Shown: positions 35,553-47,677 of the stretch, in pieces
Layout of the letters: each line of letters begins with the position of its first letter
Numbering within the stretch: the first letter of the stretch is position 1
Assembly: GCA_014773175.1 (NCBI GenBank)
Contig: VXCM01006025.1
Span: forward strand, 1 to 64,000
Reading direction: 5' to 3'
From: Lucifuga dentata
Taxonomy: Eukaryota; Chordata; Actinopteri; Ophidiiformes; Bythitidae
DNA: 64,000 nucleotides
Notes under the pieces: generated by a model
What the model saw: only the letters and a program-made list of their open reading frames with translations
Told to the model about the DNA's origin: nothing
Database searches by the model: none
Program-made: the position numbers and the translations under genes

Positions 35553-37742
35553 GCTTGCTCCTCCAAACAGAATGAAAGTAACTGGAAAGTCCATAATGAT
35601 GGTGGATCACATCGATTTCTGGGTCACACAAGGACTGAGTAGAGAGGAAATAAGGCAGTAGGACTGTACGCTATGTGTTAACAAGACCAGGAATACTCAC
35701 ATAACTTTGGCCAGAAGCCAGTTTTGCAAAATGAAGGAGAGCCAAAAAAAAAATCACTAATTAGTTCCTCCACCTTGAAGCTGCAGGTTTATGTTTAAAT
35801 TATTAGTAACGTCACTAAGAAGCAACATTACATCTTGGTTTTATAAAAACTTGAGAAAACGATGATCTTTTCTGTTCTAGTCGTGCTGCAGGAGGAAAAG
35901 CTGGATGAACGTTAGCATGTTTTGTCTCATAGCGGCGCTTGATGTTAGCAGCCTCGCTAACATCAGCTGCTGTTTGGCAGATTAAACACAGCAGTTTAGC
36001 ATTAGCACGAGATGCTAATATAAACACATCGTCCTCCATTTTGTGTTGAATTGTCTGTTTTCATCAACTTTTCTCTTTTTTTCTAGAAGTACTTATTTTG
36101 TTTGCTAACAGCTGGACGAGCTGCGTCTGGCATCGCTAGCTTGTTTTCTGGATAAAACTTGTGACGCAGAGACGAACGTCACGTGATCATTTCCCATCTT
36201 GCCGTGTTCTCCAGCTTTTTGAAAATAACGTCTATTAATTCACAAATAAAACTTTTTTTTTTTTTTTTTTNTTTTTTTTTTTTTTTTTCTAATTCCATAA
36301 ATTTCTTAAATAGTATTTATTTACTTATATTTCTTTTGGGATTTAAGCACCATTATTATGATGGAGAGCCGGACTTTGAGTTTGTCAGCACCAGACAGTC
36401 CAGGATGATTTCCTGCCTTTCACACAGGAAATGCTTTGACTCTAAATCATAAGCTGCAAAAAGAAAAAAAAGAAAAGAAAAACGACATGGATAAAGGTCA
36501 CAGATGCAGGACAGAATCTTGTCTGTCTGTGAGTTTGGAGGAAGATGTAAGTCTTTGTGTTTTCTCTTTGGTTCAACCTCCATCAGCTGTTTTTTTCTTT
36601 TTGTTCCAGCGTCTTTAGTTCTTTCGTTTGCTCTTTCCGGCGCAGTCTGCCTCCTTGTCGTGTCTTTGAGGCGAGTTCTGCTGGAGGCTCCGCCCGCCGG
36701 CCTGCAGCGCTGAACTCTATGACTGCTGCTGATCTGCCGTCTGCCGCACGTTTAACGATAACCTTAATCCTATCTGGAAACATCGGCCTCGTTTCCACGT
36801 CTCTCACAGAGTGTAGCCGTCTTCCTGCAGCCGCTTCATCTGACACGAAACCGAAGAACAGTCCAGAACAAACGGCTGGTCTGGAGTAAACCTTTACTTT
36901 ACTTGTGGATCGTTAGATGAAATGGACACCACACTAGAGAAGATGAAGGGTTAATTACGTTACTATTCGTCTTAGTGTCTCTCAACAATTCCTCATTTTA
37001 AGAAGACAGGTTAACCCTCTGAGTCTCAAATACGTTTCTGGAAATTCTTCATTCTTGAAAAAAAAAAACAATCTGAAAGAATTGAGCAAGGAAGTCTAAA
37101 ATAAATTATAAAAAGTTGTCAGTTTTCTGTTTGATGGTAGAATATTCTGGAAAATGAAGGAAAGTCTCCAAAAATCAGTAAACAATGATCAATGTGACTT
37201 TGAACTGCAGAGGGTTAAAGTGACCAATATATTAAAGGGGACAAATTCCGCATATTTCCATGTTCTTGAAACCTTTTACGATACTTTAATTTGCCAAAAA
37301 AAAAAAAAAAAAAAAGACTTCTGCTTTTGCTGTATTCTGATTGGTCAGTTATGGCTGAGCTGGCAGCACAGGCAGACTGAAACATGGATGCTGGCCAGAC
37401 GCTCGCTAACCTCTGACAAGGTGTATCTGTAAAANAAAAAAAAAAAAAAAAAAACGCTCAACATGTCCCTTTAAAATGACTGATTGCTGTTCTACCTGGA
37501 GGAGCAAAACGAAGAGACCAGAATGTTCCGTCGTTATTTTCTCCTGTGGCCTCGTCTCCTCAGCTCTGTTTGTTGTTGTCGCCTGTAGCTTTCGTTTGGT
37601 TTCCTGTTTTCTTCTGTCTTTGTGAAACTCATCACTCCATCATTTTTCTTCTTTTTTTGTATCAGGATTGTGCATTGGTGGAAGAGATACTAGGCTAATG
37701 TACATTCCTCAAGCCCATTGCGTCCAGCCACCTGAGGCACTT
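35179..37742. other. stretch with simple repeats, no recognised gene
   Basis: Contains (CT)n at 35472-35549 with an N at 35517, the repeat end at 35683-35789, and poly-T split by an N at 36253-36288. Poly-A at 37297-37315 and 37431-37454 adds another N (37435). Open frames near 36500-36890 are overlapping on both strands and unsupported. Confidence 0.5.
35683..35789 (+). repeat. interspersed repeat end, partner of 23763
   Basis: Same motifs as 23763-23880 (GGCCAGAAGCCAGTTTTGCA, TTAGTTCCTCCACCTTGAAG). Confidence 0.6.
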
Positions 37743-38327
37743 TTAAAGGACCATACCGGCATTTTGCATGTTTGAGCCTAATATATTCAGTTTTCATACA
37801 TGTTACGTTACTGACAATCATTTCCCAAAGGATAAAACCGTATTTCAGCTTTCCTGATATTTTGCTAAATCTCTTAATCTTTCAAAATCAAATATTCAAG
37901 TGATACACCCACCTTAAAAATCCATGTTTCTCCTGCTAATAGTTACACAGCCTTATGAAGTCACGGTCCTTTAAATTTTTCCATAAACGCAGGTCTTCTT
38001 TTGGGACTATATTCCCCGGTGGAGGCATACATTCACTCCACGCTTTTTATTGAGCTTAAACACTAAAATTACATAACTTCTAAAAAAACCTGAATACACG
38101 TCTTGTTGGTGATGATGGATTACCTATCCCAAGAACGTTTACAGTATCAACAAGTTGATTTTAATAGCAGAATGAACTGAAACCAATGGAGGTCTGGAAG
38201 GTAGGAAAAACATTTTTAATTCACCGTTCCAGTAGTATGCTTTGGGAAATGATTGTCAGTAACGTAACATGTATGAAAATCGAATATATTGGCTCAAACA
38301 TGCAAAATGGCCGGTATGGTCCTTTAA
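37743..38327 (+). mobile_element. TTAA-flanked MITE, copy 6
   Basis: Complete copy in reference orientation with TTAA at each end. It is followed directly by the 268-base block shared with copy 4 and then by a third MITE end at 38611-38736. Confidence 0.88.
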
Positions 38328-38595
38328 ATATGAAGCAGCTCATTAATATGCTGATCTTCATTTGCTTTTACCTGAGACTCACCTGACAGCAATGCTGCCT
38401 TCATGTGACACTGGTGAAAACAAAACTGCCCTCAACTCAGACAGGAAGTGGCATTTCGCTCATTAAGTTCTATTCTACGAGCATATTATAGCTTATAGTT
38501 CCCGCTGCTTTTTATCTCAGTATACTAAAAAAAAACCCACCCCCTTCAGTTTATTAATATTATAATTCGGGTCGTTATGACATCATAAAGAGTTT
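38328..38595 (+). repeat. duplicated flank, partner of 30624-30890
   Basis: Nearly identical to 30624-30890; ends at GACATCATAAAGAGTTT, after which the two loci diverge. Confidence 0.85.
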
Positions 38596-38610
38596 GGTTT
38601 TTAGTTTTGT

Positions 38611-38736
38611 AGGAAAAACATTTTTAATTCACTGTTCCAGTAGTATGCTTTGGGAAATGATTGTCAGTAATGTTACATGTATGAAAATCGAATATATTAG
38701 GCTCAAACATGAAAAATAGCTGGAATGGTCCTTTAA
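38611..38736 (+). mobile_element. right-end fragment of MITE, copy 6b
   Basis: The last ~126 bases of the element, from AGGAAAAACATTTTTAATTC to GGAATGGTCCTTTAA. Together with copy 6 it gives a composite with TTAA-type MITE ends on both sides of the shared block. Confidence 0.85.
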
Positions 38737-40474
38737 AAAGTCTTATTTGGTCTTTTAGAGATTTTGAAATCTTTCACACTCATGAAGAATCTGTACCAAG
38801 TGCCTCGACGTGCTAAGATTAACCCGGACTCACTTTGAAGTTTGGAGTAAAATTAAAGTAACTACTATGACTTTACTGAAATACTGTTATTGGACAGAAT
38901 CTGGAATATGGTCAACAGTTCATGGCATTTTTTTATTGAGCTAATTTGCCATTTCCTCAGATCACCAACACACGCGAGTCTAGTATTGTTGTTGGATGTA
39001 CAACAGTAGGTTTTTCTCTTTACCATGTGAATTTTTATATTTAGTTTGCACACCACCAATACACTTTTTATACAGTTTATTTTTTTGTCCATAATGTTTT
39101 TTTTTGTTTGTTTTTTTTTTAATTCATGTACCAAAATTTATAGCATAAATGCTAATCTCTGATTTCAGGCTACAACAGCTTCATTTGCAGGAATAACAGA
39201 TGTTGTATAAAAGTAATGCTGGGATCAAGGTGAAATATCCTGAAAAATAATACAGACTGATGTTATTTCTGTTTATAATTAGTCAGACTCATTTATTGTC
39301 CAAACAGCTGGATGTGTCTTATCCTCTTAACTTAATTCAGAAAAATGTGAAATTTCTGCAAATTGTAATTGGTGACATAGCTGTGAAATAGAGATGATGC
39401 AAATAAAAAAGCAGTTACCCAACAATTAGCACTGTGAAATAGTTTACATTAAGTTAAATGAGCTGCCAGGAATAATATATTTCATGAGCTGCACAGATTA
39501 AATCAGACACTTCATGTTTATTTGCATATTTCCCAGCTCACACTATGCTTCATTAGCTTAACCAAAGCAAATTTGTTTTAAAATTGTCTTTTTTATTATA
39601 GATTTACTCTCTGCAAATTGATAGTAAGTCATACCAACAAGAAAATAGCTAACAAATGTGAAAAAAATGAATTGAATTCCTATAGCATGACTGTTTTCTG
39701 TTTACGCTGTAATCAATCTAAATGCAGGCGATAATAAAGTGGAAAAACAAAGTTGTCAGTAAACTGACAGATGTTTTGCTGTGATAAATTTAGTTTAGGG
39801 TCAATAACATTAGAGCGAGACGAGGAGAAACACCGCTCTGCTGATGGTTAAAGATTTGCCAGAAATCAGCTCTGATTGGCTCTCTGCTAGACTGATTCAG
39901 AATCGAACACCTTTTATTGTTGCTTCCTGGCTGCTGCTGTCTGCATGCTGCAGCTTTTAGGTTTAGCAATGCATAAACACTGTAATCTTTCTGCTGCTTA
40001 CACATAAAATACACACAGCTTCACACACATCTCAGTCTCATTCTGTACAGTATGTATAGCCTCATTCAATATATCCCCGTCAAATGTTCCCGTTATTATG
40101 AAATTTTGTATTTTATTTTTTTTTTTAGAAATGTTGGCAAATCTGTTACAAAACAGGAGTCTTAACCCTCTCTTGTTAGACTTTCAAGAAAATATTTCAA
40201 CAAAAGAAAATCCAATCTAAAAGACTTTATCAGAAATAAATAATGAAAAAAGGTATAAATTCTCTAGTTGATTTTATAAGATTGTAGAACATAGAACAAA
40301 GTCTCCAAAAATATCAGCAAATAATTTGTCAAATGTGACGTTTGACTCCAGAGAATTAAAAAAAAAACAAAAATCGCTCATGTAACTATCAGGAGAATAT
40401 TCACTCACAATTTAGCTAAACAAATTAATAAAGAAATAAAAGTCACAAAAATGTTATCAATTTTCTACTGGATT
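38737..40474. other. stretch with no recognised gene
   Basis: AT-rich sequence with no exon, RNA gene or named repeat. Confidence 0.45.
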
Positions 40475-40990
40475 CTAATAATAATAATAATAACTTTATT
40501 GCTATAGCACCTTTAAAAACAGAGTTACAGAGTGCTTTGACAGACAAAGCAGTACAATATAACAGCAGAAAACCAAACAGACAAAACAAGAGCAGGACAA
40601 AACTCAGGTAAAGTTCAGTTAACTACAGTTAAAACAAGGAGACAAATGATAGGCAAGGGAATAGATAAAAACTAAAATTAAAAAAATAAATAAATAAAAG
40701 CCAATAAAACACTAATAATTAAATGAATAAATAAATAAACAGCAAATACATAAATACAGATAAGACAATAAAAGCAATAAAAAGGACAATAAAAGGACNA
40801 AATAAACAGCAAATACATAAATACAGATAAGACAATAAAAGCAATAAAAAGGACAATAAAAGGACTACATCACATAAAAGCAAGTCTATAAAAATGAGTT
40901 TTAAATTTAAAAGAAGGCGCTGAATCTGTGAGCCTTATCTCCTCAGGCAGGTTGTTCCAAAGTCGAGGGTCCCTGATGGCAAAAGCAAGT
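40475..40990. repeat. interspersed non-coding repeat, piece 3
   Basis: Starts with a TAA run and ACTTTATTGCTATAGCACCT, with GTTACAGAGTGCTTTGACAG. Near its end comes CAGGCAGGTTGTTCCAAAGT, the motif shared in kind with 1-405 and 20847-21620. Part of it (40733-40865) is falsely duplicated across the N at 40799. Confidence 0.6.
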
Positions 40991-41664
40991 AAGCATCGAA
41001 AATCTTCTAGAAGAGTTTAGAAAACAAAAAGCAAAATAAATAAGTAAATCATAAAAAAAAGTTATCAATTTTCTACTTGATTCTTTAAGATTCTGGAAAA
41101 TAAAGGAAAGTCTCCAAAAAATCAGCAAATAACGTGTCAGATGTGATTTCAGAGGGTTAAAGAAGACGTCGGTCAGTATGAATTATTCAGACGGCATCAT
41201 CTCACCAGGCTAGACAAACCTGCTCACTCATGCATTATATCCTCAGTTATGATGTATGGAATATTGGCAGCATGATGGGAAGTTTTTTCTTAGAATCTTC
41301 TAGTTGATTTTTTTTAACTGTTTGGCTGGTTTGCAGCACATTCTGGCTTCGTTTTGTATTGAAATCGATGCGGCTTTCACACGGTTCCGTGATACAAAGT
41401 CATGATGCGAAAGCTGTTATGCTGATATTAATCTGTATTAAAGCAGGAAATGAGAAAGTGTTCCACCCTTTTAAGCATGTCAGGCATAAAGCTGTGGTCT
41501 TCTTTTCTTGTCCTCTTTTTTAATCTGTTTCTCTCACAAACAAATTAAATTTTAGATCGTGATCACGCTTATATCTCCAAACACTAAGTATTACCCAATC
41601 GACTCACTTCAGATTAAACATATGAGTAAACGAGAGACAAACACATTAAGGAAGTTAATGATGT

Positions 41665-41723
<59 letters not shown>

Positions 41724-42455
41724 ATTGCCTAAATGATTATTGCCTTTTAAATGGAAAAAAAAGGAATAATAATTTTCTCGCTCAGCCGGTCTGCAGCGCT
41801 GCGGTGAGTTTAGCTCCTGGGTGAAGCGAAGCAGATGAAGAGGGCTTTTGAGGCCTGGTCGTTAAGCACGCTTCAGTATTGATGTTAAGGCCATTAATCA
41901 AACTAAACGGAGCCATGGAAGCAATAAGCTGATTAGTATATCCAATATTCTAAAATTCTGCATTCTTGGCCCTTCAGTGGCTTGACCTTTATATTTGTGG
42001 CATTTCTGAAATAAAGAAAAATGGCCGTGGATAGGTTTCCATCCCATGTCCTTGCGTATGAGTACTTCCTTGAAGTGGCGATGCCATTTTGTGCCTCCTT
42101 TTGTTGGTTAATATCTTTGTACATCTTTCTTTGTACCTTTAGAATCCAGCGTTTAGACTGAGGAGGAGGGCTGAAAGTGTAATGAGTGTGAGTGGGTAGT
42201 TTTGTTTTTGCTTTACTATTTCATTACTCTGACCTAAGGTATCATCATATCCATAGACGATATTCACAATTCATAAATTCATGCAGACTTTTTTAGTCTC
42301 TGAGCAAGAAAACATTATTTAGATGCATGAACGTGTTTCCTGCCAGACTTCCTGTTTATTTCAATCCCGTTACACAGAACATATAGCAGTTACATCACAT
42401 GATTATTGTTATTTTCCCACATTTCATTGTGTAATCTCGTAGGATTTTACTCTGT
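40991..42455. other. stretch with a (TC)n microsatellite, no gene
   Basis: Pure CT/TC repeat at 41670-41720. No other feature recognised. Confidence 0.5.
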
Positions 42456-42463
42456 GTTGTCAA

Positions 42464-43410
42464 CAGAGGTGGTAGAGTAGCCAGAAACTGTACTCAAGTA
42501 AACGTATTGTTACTTTATGATAATAGTGACTCAAGTATAAGTAAGAGTAAATAATAATGGCTTGAGTAAGCAAGTATCTATTAAAAAGATTACTTGATAG
42601 TGAGTAACTTTAATCAAGCTTATTCTTCAGAATAATCAATAAGCTATAAAGGCTCATCTGAGGAAAAAAAATGCAAAGTAGCCACATGTAGCTTCTAATA
42701 CAATCCATATCATATAAAGAAACAGTAGACAGTAATAAATCAGATATTTACCTCATAACAAATTATGAAGCTTCATGAATTTACTCAATAGAACAGGAAA
42801 ACTTGATTCAGCATTAGCAGCAGCAGCTAGTTAAGTAGCTGGGTTAGCTTCATGAATTTACCCAGAATAGAACATGAAAACTTGAGTTAGCATTAGCAGC
42901 AGCAGCTAGCTAAGTAGCTAATGTTGCAGCTTAGCGCTTCATGTTTCCTAAGGTTCCATGTTGATTTTTAGAAGCTGAAATGTCACATTTTTAGCAGACA
43001 AAGACGCAACGCGTTATTGTAGCTGAAAAGAAAACAGCATTTGAATGTGTGGCAGGGATGTGCCTCTTCTAAACCTCCCGCTGTTGATTCCTCCATGACT
43101 GTTCTGCTCCTGGTGAAACCATGGAAACGGAGGATGGGGGTGTGGCTACTTGGGAGCTGAAGCAGACAGTGTAGTGTCTGACAACGAGAGAAAAACTGAA
43201 CGTGACTGAATTCGAATGATGAAATCAAAAGTAACGCAAAGAGTGCAACCAAACGTAACGGAGTAAAAGTATATTTTTTACTTCATAAATATACTCAAGT
43301 ATGAGTTAAAAGTATCCTGCAATAAAACTACTCAGTAAAGTGGAATTTTGTGAAAAAGTTACTTAAGTAAATGTAACAGAGTAAATGGAACGCACTACTA
43401 CACACCTCTG
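42464..43410 (+). mobile_element. hAT-type non-autonomous element, CAGAGGTG family
   Basis: A 947-base element starting CAGAGGTGGTAGAGTAGCC and ending CACTACTACACACCTCTG, with inner TACTCAAGTAA-type repeats. This is the layout of an abundant fish hAT MITE group. The 8-base flanks GTTGTCAA (42456-42463) and GCTGTCAA (43411-43418) match at seven positions. It carries a two-unit ~75-base tandem repeat at 42770-42920. The 89-codon minus frame inside is chance. Confidence 0.88.
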
Positions 43411-43418
43411 GCTGTCAA

Positions 43419-44949
43419 AGCTGTTGGAAAACTTTACAGCAAAAGAAATATATCGAAGATAAACCCAAAGGCCTGAAAGCTTCGTTTTGATCATTTCCTT
43501 TACTTCTGTAACATGTTGACATCAAAACGTAACACGCCCACAAAGTCGACCGCGAGCGAGTGTCGAGGTGTCATTCAGAACACAGAAACCTAAAAAGCAG
43601 TGTCTAAAACTACCGTTTTCACTCAGTGTGCACAGCAGTGCTGCACCAAGGAAGTGGGGGAATGTTTTTCACATTAAAGCACTGCAAATTTTTCAAAATA
43701 GAGCCCTTAAATGAAAATAAGAATATTAAAATCTCCTTTAAATACTGCCTTTATCTTTAGAATTCCTGTCAGGAAATGGCAGACCTGGAAAATGTATTTC
43801 CTGTTACACATCTCACAGTTGTCATTTGAAAATAAAAGATTCTCAAAAAATAAATCCTCCTGTCACATTTGTTTGAGAGGCATTCAGTGCTGTGTCAAAC
43901 ACACCGGCAGTCTTTGTAAATAGGACATCAGTTCTATTTATTTTCACCTAATTTAGTGGCCACTGTAGGCTTCCCTTGGAAACTGTCTCAAGTCCAATCT
44001 CTCCTGCCTGTCACCATGACGACGGTGAGTCTTCTGCCCTGGGCTAATGAGAAACAGTTGAAGGTGGAGAGAGTCTTAAGGCCTCACATTTAACTCTCTA
44101 ATTCTCTGCCTGTAGTGGCGCGAAAATGAATTCTTATCATGGAATAAGCCTTGGTGACTGAACACGTAACCCGCTCAGGCTACGAGAGACGAGCCACAGG
44201 GCTGAAAAATTAACCCAAGCATACGTCTTAATTGCTCTCACAACAAGTTTTTTGGTTTTGCTGCACATGAAAGAACTGCTGAGCCTCTTTCATTTCTTCA
44301 GAAAGCGCCGCCGCATTATCTGTAACCTCCTGCTTTCCAGGGCAGCCAGGTGAAAGAGACAATCCTCATAGAAGCTTTGTGAGGCGTTCAGGGAACCTCA
44401 GACAAATGTCCAGGAGTAAATGAAAGATGTTCTTGCCAGTGTGGCTTCACCTCTGCTTAGTGAAGGTGAAGCTTTCTCTTCTCTGGGTGGTTCCAATAAC
44501 AGAAGCCGTCACTCACCTCTCAGGTGTAGCTGCGCTCGCAGGCCTGCAGGTCGAGCTGCGTCGAAGCGCGTTGGAGCCTAATTAAAGTGGTGCTTCTCTC
44601 CTGCCTCGCATTGGAGTGTTTTTTTTTATAACCTTCCTCTCCACTTTGCAAATCATCTACCCACAGCTCCTCCAAGCTCCTTTGTGTCTCAATAATCCAG
44701 CGCAGATATTCATAATTGAAATTATATGATTAGCCGTTGCTGCAGGAGGCAGTTTTCTCCTTCCGAGGGCTTCTCTCCTGGGAGCAGGAAATAGGTTAGC
44801 ATCACTCCGTCTGCAGCACGCCGATTACAACCAGCACACGGATACTAATATGAATTGTTGGCTGCTGAATTTGTTCCTCGCTGTCACATTTGGCGTGCAC
44901 TAAAGTTGTGTGTCTCTGTGTGTGTGCATCTTGCTGTTCCATGCATACA

Positions 44950-44984
<35 letters not shown>

Positions 44985-45159
44985 TATGGTTACATAAAAA
45001 AAATCCATGGCAGATGTCTTTGATGTTGAATTGAGACATTTGTAGAAATGGCACAGCGTTTGATTCATTTGCGTTTCTATACGAGCGAAAATAACATTTG
45101 CTTCCTTTTGATAATGTGCACAGATTGATGCATGCCTGTGTAGAGACTTTGATAAGTGC
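43419..45159. other. stretch with no recognised gene
   Basis: Contains a (CA)n microsatellite at 44948-44984. The open frame at 43711-43923 has no family signature or splice context. Confidence 0.45.
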
Positions 45160-45213
45160 TTAAAGGACCATACCAACAATTTTGCATGTTTTAGCCTATG
45201 TTAAAGCCCAATA

Positions 45214-45506
45214 CAGTACGCAATACACACTTTTAAAGTATAACAGAGTATTTGATGGAGAACTTATTTACAAGGTGATAAAATAATACTGTGAAGAATG
45301 GAGATGGATGAAGAAGACTCTGAGGTGATAACTGCAAATAAAACAATGAACAGCAGGATGAAGCGGCGTCGGGAGAGTCTCAGCCTGAATGGAGGAAGCT
45401 GGGAGGTTTAACAGGCCGATGAAGCGTTGGACCCAGGTGCTCCAAATTACCTGAAAGCGGAGTTAATATATGAAGCACAGCAATGACCGGCTAAGGGATT
45501 GTCACG
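45214..45506. mobile_element. nested insertion with 8-base direct repeats
   Basis: Interrupts the left end of MITE copy 8. The word GCCCAATA occurs at 45206-45213 and again at 45507-45514, consistent with a target duplication. The insert's own ends (CAGTACGCAATACAC … GGATTGTCACG) are not clearly inverted, so its class is unknown. Confidence 0.55.
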
Positions 45507-45870
45507 GCCCAATAAATACAACCCACAGATACAGTATGTTATGTTACCAACAACCAGTTTCCAAAACATAAAACCATATTTTAGTTGTCCTGTTATTTTG
45601 CCAAATCCCCTAATCAAATGTTCAGGTGATACAAACACCTTAAAATTCAATGTTTTACTCCTAACCTTATGCACGATTATGAAGTCATTTTAATTTCTCA
45701 GTAAAAGCGTCTTTATTCCTGGGACTATTTTTCCTGGCGGAGACGTACATTGCCTTCCATGCAGTTCTGTGTTGGAGCAGATAAATGAAGTAACTTTGAG
45801 AAAAAGTTTAATAAATATAATGTTCACTGTGATGGATTATTTATTATTTATCCCGGCATGTTCCAACTTT

Positions 45871-46064
45871 CAACTCAGGTTTTCCTGTTCTATTCTGAGT
45901 TCTATTCTTCTTAACTAGCTGCTGCTGCTCATGCTAACTCAAGTTTTCCTGTTCTATTCTGAGTAAATTCATGAAGCTAATCTAGCTAACTGTCTTAACT
46001 AGCTGCTGCTGCTAATGCTAACTCAAGTTTTCCTGTTCTATTCTGAGTAAATTCATGAAGCTAA
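45871..46064. repeat. tandem array shared with a hAT element
   Basis: About 2.5 units of a ~75-base repeat: AACTAGCTGCTGCTGCTAAT, CAAGTTTTCCTGTTCTATTC and GTAAATTCATGAAGCTAA. The reverse complement of this unit is at 42770-42920 inside the hAT element. Confidence 0.8.
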
Positions 46065-46236
46065 GTTGATTTTAATCGCGTACTGGAATAACCAATGACA
46101 GCCTGGAAGGTAGGAAAAACAATTCTAATATTTACCGCTCCAGTAGTTTTGGAAAATGACTGGCAGTACCGTAACATGTATAGGGTCATATATGGGCTGA
46201 AAAATGCAAAATAGAAGGAATTGTCCTTTAAGCTTT

Positions 46237-46455
46237 GGGGCAATGGAGCCTAAAGGTTAGAGAAGCTCATGACTGAAAGGTTGCCGGTTCAATCCCCGAA
46301 CTGGCAGCAGAAATGTGGGTTGGAGAGGTGAATGAGCAGTGCCTGCCCCTCCCTCATTATCACCACTGAGGTGCCCTTGAGCAAGGCACCTAACCCCCAA
46401 ATGCTCCAGTGGAGCTGCTCAGTGGCAGCTATCCATTTTTTATTTTATTTTTTTT
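46237..46455 (+). mobile_element. tRNA-derived SINE
   Basis: The 5' part resembles a tRNA promoter region: GGTTAGAGAAGCTCATGA near the A-box position and the B-box GGTTCAATCC at 46288-46297. The body has TGCCCTTGAGCAAGGCACCT and AACCCCCAAATGCTCCAGTG, phrases typical of teleost SINEs. A T/A-rich tail follows. It begins right after the closing TTAA of MITE copy 8. It is not a functional tRNA gene, as no cloverleaf 3' half is present. Confidence 0.75.
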
Positions 46456-46994
46456 TACTGAATAATTGCTTTTGGGTATGATGTCCCATATGCTTGTCTT
46501 CTAGTCATATGCTAAGAAAATATAACATGTAGGTCGTTTCTACCTTTTTTGTAAAGCCTTCCAGATGCCTCCAGTCTCCACATGGATAAATTAACTCAGT
46601 GGATGAACAGTTTTCCCATTCAAGCTAAATTTATTTGCATATCGACCTCGCAGGCTGCCGAGATTATAGCAGAAGTTTGTATTTCATGGAAACAGTGAAA
46701 CAAACAAAAAAAAAAAAACATTAACACCAATTTGTTTTTTATGGTAAACATAAATCAAATGTTTTTCAGTATTTATTGAATCAAGTCTTGATGGAAACTG
46801 TGAAAACAGATTGTTGGGTCCAGTCGTGACGGTAAACAACAGATTCACGGCAGCATGGCAGCTCGCACAACAGGTTTATGCAGAATGCATAATAATTGCA
46901 TCCTTTATCTGAAGCATTTTAATTATTTCAGATACTTTTTACACAGAATTTGTTGGTGGGAAGACAAACTAAACATTTACAAATTTTAATCAGT
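46456..46994. other. stretch with no recognised gene
   Basis: Nothing recognised. Confidence 0.45.
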
Positions 46995-47677
46995 TTAAAG
47001 GACCATACCATCCATTTAGCATGTTTGAGCCTAATATGTTCAGTTTTCATACATGTTACGTTAGCGTAACATGTATGAAAACTGAATATATTAGGAACAA
47101 TCGCTAACGTAACATGTTAAAACAATCGCAAACAATCGCTAATGTAACATCTTTGGAAAATGACAATCATTTTCCAAAGGATAAAACTGTATTTCAGCTT
47201 TCCTGATATTTTGCTAAATCTCTTAATCTTTCAAAATCAAATATTCAAGTGATACACCCACCTTAAAAATCCATGTTTCTCCTGCTAATAGTTACACAGC
47301 CTTATGAAGTCACGGTCCTTTAAATTTTTCCATAAACGCAGGTCTTCTTTTGGGACTATATTCCCCGGTGGAGGCATACATTCACTCCACGCTTTTTATT
47401 GAGCTTAAACACTAAAATTACATAACTTCTAAAAAAACCTGAATACACGTCTTGTTGGTGATGATGGATTACCTATCCCAAGAACGTTTACAGTATCAAC
47501 AAGTTGATTTTAATAGCAGAATGAACTGAAACCAATGGAGGTCTGGAAGGTAGGAAAAACATTTTTAATTCACCGTTCCAGTAGTATGCTTTGGAAATGA
47601 TTGATGTAACGTTACATGTATGAAAATTGAATATATATATCATGTATGAAATGCAAAATGACGGTATGGTCCTTTAA
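46995..47677 (+). mobile_element. TTAA-flanked MITE with internal fold-back, copy 9
   Basis: Complete ends with TTAA on both sides, but about 90 bases longer than the reference. The extra part (about 47060-47160) holds an inverted copy of the left terminus and scrambled repeats of AACAATCGCTAA. The rest is close to copy 1. Confidence 0.85.

Larger units (their letters stand above)
45160..46231 (+). mobile_element. old MITE with two insertions, copy 8
   Basis: Old-subfamily copy with TTAA at both edges (TTAAAGGACCATACCAACA … GGAATTGTCCTTTAA). It is interrupted twice. A 293-base segment (45214-45506) sits between two copies of the 8-base word GCCCAATA. A ~194-base tandem array (45871-46064) of a unit also found in the hAT element at 42464 forms the second. 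Without these it would match copies 7 and 13 in length. Confidence 0.75.

Noticed and set aside
36500..36890. Overlapping frames of 69-110 codons on both strands
   Set aside because: There is no conserved domain, splice context or repeat support; GC-richer sequence with chance open frames explains them.
46237..46340. Possible tRNA gene
   Set aside because: Only the promoter-like A and B regions are present and the sequence continues into a SINE body; no acceptor stem pairing is seen.
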